From Embleya sp051903075 (lineage in GTDB: Bacteria > Actinomycetota > Actinomycetes > Streptomycetales > Streptomycetaceae), in assembly GCF_051903075.1 (NCBI RefSeq), contig NZ_CP182422.1, forward strand, positions 6,758,001 through 6,822,000: a stretch of 64,000 nt of DNA. Reading direction: 5' to 3'. Shown piece after piece: positions 49,925 to 57,331 of this stretch. The position numbers and the translations under genes are program-made. The notes under the pieces are model-generated. The model was not told the origin of the DNA. It saw only the letters and a list, made by a program, of their open reading frames with translations, and did no database searches. Position 1 is the stretch's first letter; each line of letters opens with the position of its first letter.

Positions 49925-50422
49925 CGCCGCGTGGGGCGCTTGGTGGAGAGCCGGCGGCCGACGGCCGGGCACGGGGGAGTGGACCCGGCCGCCGGCGCCC
50001 TTCATACCCACGGGGTGGGGGGTGCGCCGTCGCGCATCGGGGGTGTCAGGTCCCCTCCCGCTCCCGTTCGGTGCCCTTTGGTTGCCCGGGTTCGAGGCCG
50101 GAAAACCGCCTCGGATCGAAGAGGTCGAACCCGGCCGGACCAGGCTGCCAACCGATCGCGCGGACGACCATTCGGAGGCGATAGCGCCATTACCGAACAG
50201 AAACTTGACGCTGCGTCAGCAACCGGAACGGGAACCCCCGGGATCCGTTTCATCCCTGATCAGCCGCTTGATCACGGATGTGGCGGGGAGGGTGCGCGCC
50301 GGTCGGAACGGTCCCCGGCCGGTCCTCGATCGGCTCGCGGCCCGTCCTCGATCGGCGCCCGATCGGCTCCCGGTCGGCGCTCGCTCGGCCTTCGCCGGGC
50401 CCCGGCCCGCCCCCACCCCGGC
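49925..50422. other. Intergenic region with repeat and palindrome
   Basis: About 500 bases between the convergent MFS and SDR genes, with no gene recognised. It contains the palindrome TGACGCTGCGTCA (50206-50218), a second copy of the motif at 31377. It also has a 22-bp direct repeat whose shared word is GTCCTCGATCGGC (50322-50334 and 50344-50356), with related GATCGGC words following. Short frames here are Arg/Pro-rich and look non-coding. Confidence 0.45.
50206..50218. promoter_or_regulatory. TGACGCNNCGTCA palindromic motif, copy 2
   Basis: TGACGCTGCGTCA is a perfect inverted repeat of TGACGC and GCGTCA around one base. It shares the pattern TGACGCNNCGTCA with 31377-31389. It is in the 3' region of two convergent genes, an unusual place for an operator unless an unseen transcript starts here; TTGACG overlapping it could be a -35 box. 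Confidence 0.4.
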
Positions 50423-51256
50423 TCACGTCCCCGGCAGCCGCTCCAGTGCCGCGATCAGGTCCGGGTAGCGGCGGGTCCGGGCGCCGCCGTCCACCCCGTA
50501 CGTGCTGCCCGAGACGAAGCCCGCCTCGTCGGAGGCCAGGAACAGCACCACGGCGGCCACCTCCTCCGGTTCGGCGAAGCGGCCCAGCGGGGCGTTGGCC
50601 ACGTACTCCTCGACCACGCCCGGGACATGCCACATGCCGGCGGTGGCCTGCGTGCGGATCAGGCCCGGCGCCACCGCGTTCACCCGGATGCCCGCCGACC
50701 CCAACTCCAGCGCCGCCACCTCGGTCAGCGCGACCACGCCGGCCTTGGCCGCGCAGTACGCGGCCATGCCCCGGCCCGGCTGGACCGCGTTGAGCGAGGC
50801 CATGGTGACGATCGAGCCGCCCCCGCCGGGCCGGGCCCGCATCGCGCGGCCGGCGTGTTTGACGGTCAGGAACGCGCCGTTCAGGCACAGGTCGACGACC
50901 CGGCGCCAGGCCGCGTAGTCGTGGTCGACCAGTTCGGCCGCGGTGCCGCCGCCCGCGTTGGCCACCGCGATGTCCAGGCCGCCGAAATCGTCCACGGCGG
51001 CCCGTACCAGCGCGGCCACGTCGTCCTCGACCGTCACGTCGCACAACCGGGTGCGGCAGCGCTCCGGGCCCAACTCCTCGGCGAGCGTGGCCAGTGCGCC
51101 CGCGTCCACGTCGCCGGCTACCACCACGGCCCCCTCGGCCACGAACCGGCGCGCGACGGCCCGCCCGATACCCGCCGCGGCGCCGGTCACCAGCGCGACC
51201 CTGCCCTCGATCCGACCCCCGCCGGCCGGCCCCACCCCGTTCGTCCGCCCGCTCAC
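50423..51256 (-). CDS. Short-chain dehydrogenase/reductase
   Basis: A 277-residue classical SDR. TGAAAGIG is at residues 24-31, NAGG at about 100-103, Ser154, and Tyr167/Lys171 (YCAAK). Aspartate at the end of strand two (GDVDAG) suggests NAD preference. GGVDGGA near the C-terminus is the usual closing strand. The GTG at 51256 overlaps the stop of the LLM flavin oxidoreductase gene (GTGA), with GGGGG upstream, so both are co-translated. A two-step oxidation by flavin enzyme then dehydrogenase, for example of an alcohol or terpenoid-like substrate, is a plausible inference. Substrate not known. Confidence 0.88.
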   Translation of the reverse strand: MSGRTNGVGPAGGGRIEGRVALVTGAAAGIGRAVARRFVAEGAVVVAGDVDAGALATLAEELGPERCRTRLCDVTVEDDVAALVRAAVDDFGGLDIAVANAGGGTAAELVDHDYAAWRRVVDLCLNGAFLTVKHAGRAMRARPGGGGSIVTMASLNAVQPGRGMAAYCAAKAGVVALTEVAALELGSAGIRVNAVAPGLIRTQATAGMWHVPGVVEEYVANAPLGRFAEPEEVAAVVLFLASDEAGFVSGSTYGVDGGARTRRYPDLIAALERLPGT

Positions 51257-52464
51257 GTCGAGGCCCCCTTCGAGCTCTCGTAGTCCTTCACGGCTCCGCC
51301 GACCGCCTGCGCCGTCTGGTCCCGCCAGGTCTCGGACAGGCCCACCTGCCAGTCCTGCGACGCGATCGGGCCGTGTGCCGCGCCGGTGAAGTACGGGATC
51401 ACCTCGCGCGCGATCAGCTCGTACGACCGCCTGGTCGCCGCCGGGTCGGCGAAGTCGGCGCCCATGAACAGGTAGGTGCCGAAACCGCCGGACTTCTGCC
51501 ACAACCGCTCGATCTGGCGAATCGCCATCTCCGGCGTGCCGCAGATGAACGAACCGGTCGTGTTGCCCCGATCGATGCGCTGCGCGAGCGGGGTGTCCGC
51601 GTCGAGCGGGACCGGCAGCACCTTGGCCTGGTAGTTCTGGATGCCTTCGAGGCCGTACGCGACCTCGCGGCGCGCCTGCTCCTCGGTCTCGGCGATGTGC
51701 ATCATGCCCATCAGCCGCCACGCGGACCGGTCCATGGTCCGTCCGTGGCGTGCGGCCACCTCGTTCGCGATGCCCCAGTGCGAGCCGAGCGCGTCGAACC
51801 CGCCCTCCTGGCTCGCGGCGATCGACAGCATGCCCGCGCCGAACCGGCCGGCGGTGCGCGGTCCGGCGGGCGAGAAGGTCGCGGCGACGGCGATCTCGAA
51901 CGACGGGTGGGTGTACGGCCGCAGTTGCAGCCGGGCGTCGCGCAGGGTGAACCAGTCGCTCTCCCGGGTCACCGGTTCGCGGCCCGCGAGCAGGGCCACG
52001 ATCGCTTCGAGGGATTCCTCCATCATGGCCCGCTGGCGCGCGGTGTCGATGCCGAGCATGTGCGCGTCGGAGGCGAGTTGGCCGGGACCGACGCCGAGCA
52101 TGACCCGGCCGCGGGTGAGGTGGTCGAGCAGGACCATGCGGTCCGCGACGTGCAGCGGGTGGTGGTACGGCAGCGAGACCACGCCGGTGCCGAGGCGGAT
52201 GTGCCGGGTTCGGGCCGCGGCGCTCGCGATGAACAGTTCGGGGGAGGCGACGATCTCCCAGCCGCCCGAGTGGTGCTCGCCGATCCACGCCTCGGCGTAG
52301 CCGAGCCGGTCCAGATGTTCGACCAGGGCCAGATCCTGTTCGAGCAGCAGGGTCGGATTGCGTCCCGCCTGATGGAACGGGGCCAGGAACACCCCGAACC
52401 TCAGCGGACCGCGCTCGCCGAGGGCCACCTGTCGGGCGATCTGCTGCGCTTCCGTGTGCGCCAC
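51253..52464 (-). CDS. LLM-class flavin-dependent oxidoreductase
   Basis: A 403-residue luciferase-like (LLM) TIM-barrel protein. It begins with the LRFGVFLAPFHQAGRNP strand, has the WIGEHHSGGW active-site region, the LGTGVVSLPYHHPLHVADRM segment and the GRVMLGVGPGQLASD segment typical of the bacterial monooxygenase branch. It would use reduced flavin and oxygen to oxidise a carbon substrate; some members instead use F420. The GTG at 52464 follows AAGGAG by five bases; frame extension upstream is less likely. It is the first gene of an operon with an SDR overlapping by four bases, and is divergent from ABC-F. Substrate unknown. Confidence 0.87.
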   Translation of the reverse strand: MAHTEAQQIARQVALGERGPLRFGVFLAPFHQAGRNPTLLLEQDLALVEHLDRLGYAEAWIGEHHSGGWEIVASPELFIASAAARTRHIRLGTGVVSLPYHHPLHVADRMVLLDHLTRGRVMLGVGPGQLASDAHMLGIDTARQRAMMEESLEAIVALLAGREPVTRESDWFTLRDARLQLRPYTHPSFEIAVAATFSPAGPRTAGRFGAGMLSIAASQEGGFDALGSHWGIANEVAARHGRTMDRSAWRLMGMMHIAETEEQARREVAYGLEGIQNYQAKVLPVPLDADTPLAQRIDRGNTTGSFICGTPEMAIRQIERLWQKSGGFGTYLFMGADFADPAATRRSYELIAREVIPYFTGAAHGPIASQDWQVGLSETWRDQTAQAVGGAVKDYESSKGAST

Positions 52465-52783
52465 TGCGACTCCTTGACTGGACGGGGGGAGCGGACGACC
52501 GGCCGGAAACCGGTCGGCCGTCAACGTTCCATGACGCGATGCGCGAAGCAAGAGACGCACTATGCGAAAAGGGTGTCCCGAGTCGGGCGCCGGTCGGCGG
52601 GTGGGTCGGTCGCTCGATCGGGTACGGAGCGCGGCCCAGAGGCGCCACGGTGGTGACGGAGCCCGAAATGTATTGGCCCGTCCGGCGCCGAGCCGGTAGT
52701 AAGGGATGTCACCCCGGATCCACTCCGACCGCTCACCCCCGACCGCTCCACCCCGACCGCAGGACGAAGGACGCGCGCACGCC
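52465..52783. other. Divergent promoter region of LLM and ABC-F genes
   Basis: About 320 bases between divergent genes. CGACCGG (52496-52502) and CCGGTCG (52510-52516) form a 7-base inverted repeat with a 7-base spacer, close upstream of the LLM gene, and could be an operator. ACTATG at about 52558 may be a -10 element. No gene is recognised here; frame extension of the ABC-F gene to 52706 is possible. Confidence 0.45.
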
Positions 52784-54469
52784 ATGGGCTACATCGATGT
52801 CAACGCCATCTCATTCACCTTGCCGGATGGACGTGTGCTGCTCGATGACGTGAGCTTCCGGGTCGGCGACGGCAGCACCGTGGCGCTGATCGGCGCGAAC
52901 GGCGCGGGCAAGACCACGCTGCTGCGGATCATCACGGGTGAGCTGAAACCGGACGGCGGCGCGGTGGCCCGCACGGGCGGGCTCGGCATCATGCCGCAGT
53001 TCGTCGGGCGGATCCGGGACGCGTCCACCGTGCGCGACCTGCTGGTCTCGCTGGCCCCGCCGCGGATCCGCGACGCGATGCGCGCCGTCGACGACGCCGA
53101 ACTCGCGCTGATGGAGCACGACGACGAGAAGCACCAGATGCGCTACGCCGGCGCGCTGGCCGAGTTCGGGGACGCCGGCGGCTACGACATCGAGCCGGCG
53201 TGGGACCAGTGTTGCCAGGCGGCGCTCGGCACGACCTACGACATCGCGAAGTGGCGCGAGGTGCGCACGCTGTCCGGCGGCGAGCAGAAGCGGCTGGCCC
53301 TGGAGGCGCTGCTGCGCGGGCCGGACCAGGTGCTGATCCTCGACGAGCCGGACAACTACCTCGACGTACCCGGCAAGCGCTGGCTGGAGCAGTCGCTGCG
53401 GGACAGCCAGAAGTCGGTCCTGCTGGTCTCGCACGACCGCGAACTGCTCGCCCGCGCGGCCGACCGCATCGTCACGATCGAACTCGGCGCGGCGGGCAAC
53501 ACGGTGTGGATCCACGGGGGTTCGTTCGCCACCTACCACGAGGCCCGGCGCGCGCGGTTCGAGCGCTTCGAGGAGTTGGGCCGCAGGTGGGACGAAGAGC
53601 ACGCCAAGCTCAAGGCGTTGGTCCTGATGTATAAGACCAAGGCGGCGTACAACGACGGCCTGGCCTCGCGGTTGCAGGCGGCCCGGACCCGACTGCGCAA
53701 GTTCGAGGAGATCGGCCCGCCGCAGAACATCCCGCGCGAGCAGGACGTGAAGATGCGGTTGCGCGGATCGCGCACCGGCAAGCGTGCGGTGGTCGCGGAA
53801 GCACTGGAACTGACCGGCCTGATGCAGCCGTTCGACACGGAGATCTGGTACGGCGACCGGGTGGCGGTGCTCGGCTCGAACGGCTCGGGCAAGTCGCACT
53901 TCCTGCGACTCCTCGCGGCCGGCGGCACAGACCCGGAGGCCGAGCACGAACCGGTCGGCGACACGGTGATCGCGCCGGTCGCACACACGGGTCGGGCCCG
54001 GCTCGGCGCGCGGGTGCGACCCGGGTGGTTCGCGCAGACGCACGACCATCCGGAGTTCGCGGGCAAGACCCTGGTCGACATCCTCGGCCGGGGCGACGAA
54101 CATCGCAGCGGCCTGGGCCGGGAGGGCGCGGCCAGGGTGCTCGACCGGTACGAGCTGGCCTATGGCGCGGAGCAGCCGTTCGACACCCTGTCCGGCGGCC
54201 AACAGGCCCGATTCCAGGTGCTGTTGCTCGAACTCTCCGGTGCCAACCTGCTGCTGCTCGACGAGCCGACGGACAACCTGGACCTGGTCTCGGCCGAGGC
54301 CCTCCAGGACGCCTTGGAGGCATTCGACGGCACGGTCCTGGCCGTCACCCACGACCGCTGGTTCGCCTCGTCGTTCGACCGCTTCATGGTCTTCGGCCAA
54401 GACGGCCGAGTCCGCGAAACCGACGGCCCGGTATGGGACGAGGGCCGCGTGGAACGCGCCCGGACCTGA
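52784..54469 (+). CDS. ABC-F family ATPase
   Basis: A 561-residue protein with two ABC ATPase domains and no membrane helices. Domain one has Walker A (GANGAGKTT, residues 37-45), LSGGEQKRLALEALL and Walker B VLILDEPDNYLD. Domain two has GSNGSGKSHFLRLL, LSGGQQARFQVLLLEL and LLLLDEPTDNLD. Between them is a linker of about 70 residues with many charged residues (YNDGLASRLQAARTRLRKFE), the ribosome-binding PtIM-type segment. ABC-F proteins act on the ribosome, and some protect it from antibiotics. There is no antibiotic gene cluster here, so the role is open. ATG 52784 is the likely start. Confidence 0.88.
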   Translation: MGYIDVNAISFTLPDGRVLLDDVSFRVGDGSTVALIGANGAGKTTLLRIITGELKPDGGAVARTGGLGIMPQFVGRIRDASTVRDLLVSLAPPRIRDAMRAVDDAELALMEHDDEKHQMRYAGALAEFGDAGGYDIEPAWDQCCQAALGTTYDIAKWREVRTLSGGEQKRLALEALLRGPDQVLILDEPDNYLDVPGKRWLEQSLRDSQKSVLLVSHDRELLARAADRIVTIELGAAGNTVWIHGGSFATYHEARRARFERFEELGRRWDEEHAKLKALVLMYKTKAAYNDGLASRLQAARTRLRKFEEIGPPQNIPREQDVKMRLRGSRTGKRAVVAEALELTGLMQPFDTEIWYGDRVAVLGSNGSGKSHFLRLLAAGGTDPEAEHEPVGDTVIAPVAHTGRARLGARVRPGWFAQTHDHPEFAGKTLVDILGRGDEHRSGLGREGAARVLDRYELAYGAEQPFDTLSGGQQARFQVLLLELSGANLLLLDEPTDNLDLVSAEALQDALEAFDGTVLAVTHDRWFASSFDRFMVFGQDGRVRETDGPVWDEGRVERART

Positions 54470-54594
54470 GTCGAAAAGTAAACCAAGTCCCGGGGCGGGC
54501 AAGGGAGTTCGCGGCCCGCCCCGGTCGACGGTGGACGAATCGTGCCTGCTGGGGGTACGGTCCCGGACGTGATGATTCCCTGCGAGCCCGGTAG

Positions 54595-55173
54595 ATGACG
54601 GGCCACAACCGAGAAGAAATCAGTGAAGCAGCCCGGCTCCACGTCCTGCGCGGTCTGCGTCGGGGCGAGATCAGGACCGGCATCGTTTCCGCGATCGTGA
54701 ACTTCGGCGTCTTCGTCGACATCGGCGGAGTGGACGGCTTGATCAGCGTCGCCGAACTCTCCTGGAAGCACTTTTCCCATCCCTCGGAGCTCGCCTCGGT
54801 CGGCGACGAACTCAGCGTCGAAATCCTGGACGTCGACCTCGACCGACAACGCGTCTCCCTGTCGCTGAAGGCACTCCTGCCCGACCCGTGGCAAGAGTTC
54901 GCGGCAACCCACACCAGAGGCCGGACCCTGTCGGGGACGGTCACCAAGGTGGTCCCGTTCGGCGCGTTCGTACGCATCGCCGACGGCATCGAGGGTCTGC
55001 TGCACAACGCGGAACTCCCGGAGAACGCGGCCGATTCGCCGGAGTCCATCCGCCGCGAAGGCGACGTGTTGCGGGTGGAAATCCTGGACATGGACCTGGT
55101 CCGCCGCCGCGTCGCGCTGACGCTGCCCGCGGCCTCCGGCCCGCCGCCGGCAGGTGATGCACAACCCCGGTGA
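54595..55173 (+). CDS. S1 RNA-binding domain protein, two repeats
   Basis: A 192-residue protein with two S1 (OB-fold) domains, about residues 22-93 and 105-178. Each has the pattern GxVxxxxxFGxFV(D/R)I, then GLI/GLL, and ends in (V)EILDxDxxRxRVxLxL. Such small S1 proteins bind RNA or ribosomes and resemble parts of ribosomal protein S1 and general stress protein 13. The ATG at 54595 follows closely after a TAG with weak ribosome-binding site. It is followed by a 20-base-pair terminator hairpin. The role is inferred from the domain only. Confidence 0.85.
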   Translation: MTGHNREEISEAARLHVLRGLRRGEIRTGIVSAIVNFGVFVDIGGVDGLISVAELSWKHFSHPSELASVGDELSVEILDVDLDRQRVSLSLKALLPDPWQEFAATHTRGRTLSGTVTKVVPFGAFVRIADGIEGLLHNAELPENAADSPESIRREGDVLRVEILDMDLVRRRVALTLPAASGPPPAGDAQPR

Positions 55174-55174
55174 C

Positions 55175-55222
55175 CCGCGTGGGCGCGGCGGTCCGCAGGT
55201 CGGGACCGCCGCGCCCACGCGG
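55175..55222 (+). terminator. Long perfect terminator hairpin
   Basis: Bases 55175-55194 and 55203-55222 are perfect 20-base complements separated by an 8-base loop. The stem begins CCGCGTGGGC and directly follows the stop of the S1 gene. It is one of the strongest hairpins in the window. Confidence 0.85.
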
Positions 55223-55305
55223 CGCGGGGGCAAGGTCCCCGTCCGGGTCGGGCTTCGGGGTAACCGGAATGACGGGGGCGGGTGGTCTGCCCTACGGTTC
55301 GGCGG

Positions 55306-55821
55306 ATGCATCCCCACTTCGACGCGGCGAATGAAACGAACGAGCCGAACGAGTCGAGCGCCGCGCGCGACGTGGTTGTTCGGTGTGCCGACGACCGGGA
55401 TACCCGGATATGTCTTCGGGACGCGTTCAGTCCGGACGACGAGGTCGCCGTCGCGCACTCCCCGGCGTCGCGACTGGTGAACTACACCGTCGAGTTGTGT
55501 GGGCCGGGGCTGGCCGCCCGCCTGGAGCGGGTGGTGGGTTGGAGTGGTGAGGCGACCGAGATCGACGGCTTTCTGACCGACCTCGCCCGGGACTTCGGGG
55601 GGTGGGACGGTGAGCGGACCTGGCGTACGGACGATCGGGATCTGACCGTCAAGGCGGTGTTCCGGTCGGGGGGCCGGGTGGAACTCACCTGGGAACTGCG
55701 TCCGTGGCGGAGCGCCGACGGCCGGTGGACGGCCTCGGCGACGACGGTGTTGGCGGCGGGGGAGCAGTTGTCGGTGCTGGCGGCCGACGTCAGGCACTTC
55801 CTTGCCGGCGCGGGAGGGTGA
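55306..55821 (+). CDS. Hypothetical protein (DUF6228-like)
   Basis: A 171-residue acidic protein. It has the layout I associate with DUF6228: a strand-rich middle (VVVRCADDRDTRICLRD, VAVAHSPASRLVNYTVEL), then an acidic loop with FLTDLARDFGGWDGERTWRT, a pair of strands (DLTVKAVFRSGGRVELTWEL), and a C-terminal helix (VLAAGEQLSVLAADVRHFLA). The ATG at 55306 is chosen; the upstream ATG at 55282 has a weaker context. Some relatives of this family are predicted immunity proteins. The neighbourhood gives no toxin, so function stays unknown. Confidence 0.65.
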   Translation: MHPHFDAANETNEPNESSAARDVVVRCADDRDTRICLRDAFSPDDEVAVAHSPASRLVNYTVELCGPGLAARLERVVGWSGEATEIDGFLTDLARDFGGWDGERTWRTDDRDLTVKAVFRSGGRVELTWELRPWRSADGRWTASATTVLAAGEQLSVLAADVRHFLAGAGG

Positions 55822-55872
55822 CGGCGCCGCACTCGGCCGATACGGGCCGTCCGTCCCTCGTGCCCGCCCCGC

Positions 55873-56865
55873 TCAGCCGTGCTCGGCGAAGGCCGCCGTG
55901 ATCGTCGAGTGGTCCGCGCCCGATGCGAGGAGCAGGCGCAGCAGTACGCGGGCCTTGTACGGGTCGAGCAGGCCGCCGTCGAGCAGGCCGCGGCGTTGAA
56001 GGTCGGTCTCCGAACCGATCGCGCCGTAGGTGTGGCGCAGCACGGGGCCGGCCCCCGTGCGCGAGGTCAGCACGACCGGGATGTGTTCGGCGAGCGCACC
56101 CAGCGTCGGGGCGAGCGCCGACGAGACGTGGCCGACGCCGAATCCGGCCACCACCAGCCCGCGATGGCTGCCCGGGAGGCCCGCGAGCAGCGCGCCGTCG
56201 TCGTCGAACGTGGCCGGGTACAGCGCCACGCGGGCCTCGGCCAGCGCATCGGCCGAGGGCGTCGGCAGCGGGCTGTGTCGCGGGGGAGCGGTCAGGATCC
56301 GGACCCGCTCCTCGACCACCCGGCCCAGCGGCCCGGTGTCGGGCGAGGCGAATGCGCTCGTGCTGCTGCTGTGCGTCTTGCGGACCCGGCGCGCGGCGTG
56401 GATCTCGTCGCCCAGGACCACCAACGCGCCGAGCCCGCGCGCCGGTTCGGCCGCCGCGACCCGCACGGCGGCGAGCAGGTTGGCCGGCCCGTCGGGGCCC
56501 GCCAGGGTCGGGTTGCGCATCGCCCCGGTAAGGACGAACGGCTCCGGGTGCGGCCACACGAGGTCGACCAGGTAGGCGGTCTCCTCCAGGGTGTCGGTGC
56601 CCTGGGTGACCACGATGCCCGCCGCGCCCTCGGCGACCGCGCGCGATCCGGCGGCGACCACGTCGAGGATCCGGGCGAAGGTCAGGTCGGCGCTGGGTAC
56701 GGCCCGGACGTCCGCTACGTGCAACCGCACGCCCGACTCGGTCAGGCCGGGGACGGCGGCGGTCAGGTCGGCGCCGGTGAGCCGGTTCACCACCGGGCCG
56801 GTGGCGGACCCGTCGGTGCCCGCCATGGCGATCGTGCCCCCGAGTGTGAACAGCGCGACGTGCAT
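55873..56865 (-). CDS. Type II-like L-asparaginase
   Basis: A 330-residue asparaginase/glutaminase. The first signature, TLGGTIAM, is at residues 7-14 with nucleophile Thr11, and the second, TQGTDTLEETA, is at about 87-97 with Thr90-Asp91. The third element LTGAMRNP follows. The length fits the family. It hydrolyses asparagine (and perhaps glutamine) to aspartate and ammonia. No signal peptide is seen, so it is probably cytoplasmic. The ATG at 56865 follows GGAAGG. It stands alone, convergent with the DUF6228-like gene. Confidence 0.88.
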   Translation of the reverse strand: MHVALFTLGGTIAMAGTDGSATGPVVNRLTGADLTAAVPGLTESGVRLHVADVRAVPSADLTFARILDVVAAGSRAVAEGAAGIVVTQGTDTLEETAYLVDLVWPHPEPFVLTGAMRNPTLAGPDGPANLLAAVRVAAAEPARGLGALVVLGDEIHAARRVRKTHSSSTSAFASPDTGPLGRVVEERVRILTAPPRHSPLPTPSADALAEARVALYPATFDDDGALLAGLPGSHRGLVVAGFGVGHVSSALAPTLGALAEHIPVVLTSRTGAGPVLRHTYGAIGSETDLQRRGLLDGGLLDPYKARVLLRLLLASGADHSTITAAFAEHG

Positions 56866-57124
56866 CGGTCGGACCTTCCCGTGGATCACTGCGATGGACC
56901 CCGACACGGTATCCGCCCGCGCCGAGGAGCGGCCCGACTCGCCGGATCGCCCGTCGGCGGAGGTCTCGGCGATCGGGGGCACACGTGAAACGACCCCGAG
57001 GGACGTATGTCCACTCGGGGTCGCCGGGTGCTTCTCGGTGCCGTCGTGCGACGGTGCCGCTCCTCGGGCCGGATTCGACATCGTGCGGTCGGGCCGGCCT
57101 GCGGGTCGGGGGTCATCGCCGCCG

Positions 57125-57331
57125 TCACCGGGTGAGCAGCTGCAGGTTCCGACGCATGCGCAGCGACTCGATCGCCGCGGCGCTCTGTACCGCCTCCTGC
57201 TGCACCCGCTCGGCCCGACGGGCCTTGGCGGCGGCGCGCCGGCTGCGCAGGGCCGCCACGACCATCCGGTCCCGACCGGCGACGGCGAGAAGCTCCTGCT
57301 GACGGTTCTTGTAAAGCTCGTACTCGATCAC
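57125..57331 (-). CDS. Small helical protein, internal start in same frame
   Basis: A GTG at 57331 with AAGGTGG five bases upstream starts a 68-residue frame that begins VIEYELYKNRQQELL and is rich in Arg and Ala, a helical small protein of a kind common in actinobacteria. It is in frame with, and inside, the extended TerD-vWA reading frame. A good ribosome-binding site just before it suggests it is, or was, an independent gene. Whether it is made separately cannot be told. Confidence 0.6.
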   Translation of the reverse strand: MIEYELYKNRQQELLAVAGRDRMVVAALRSRRAAAKARRAERVQQEAVQSAAAIESLRMRRNLQLLTR

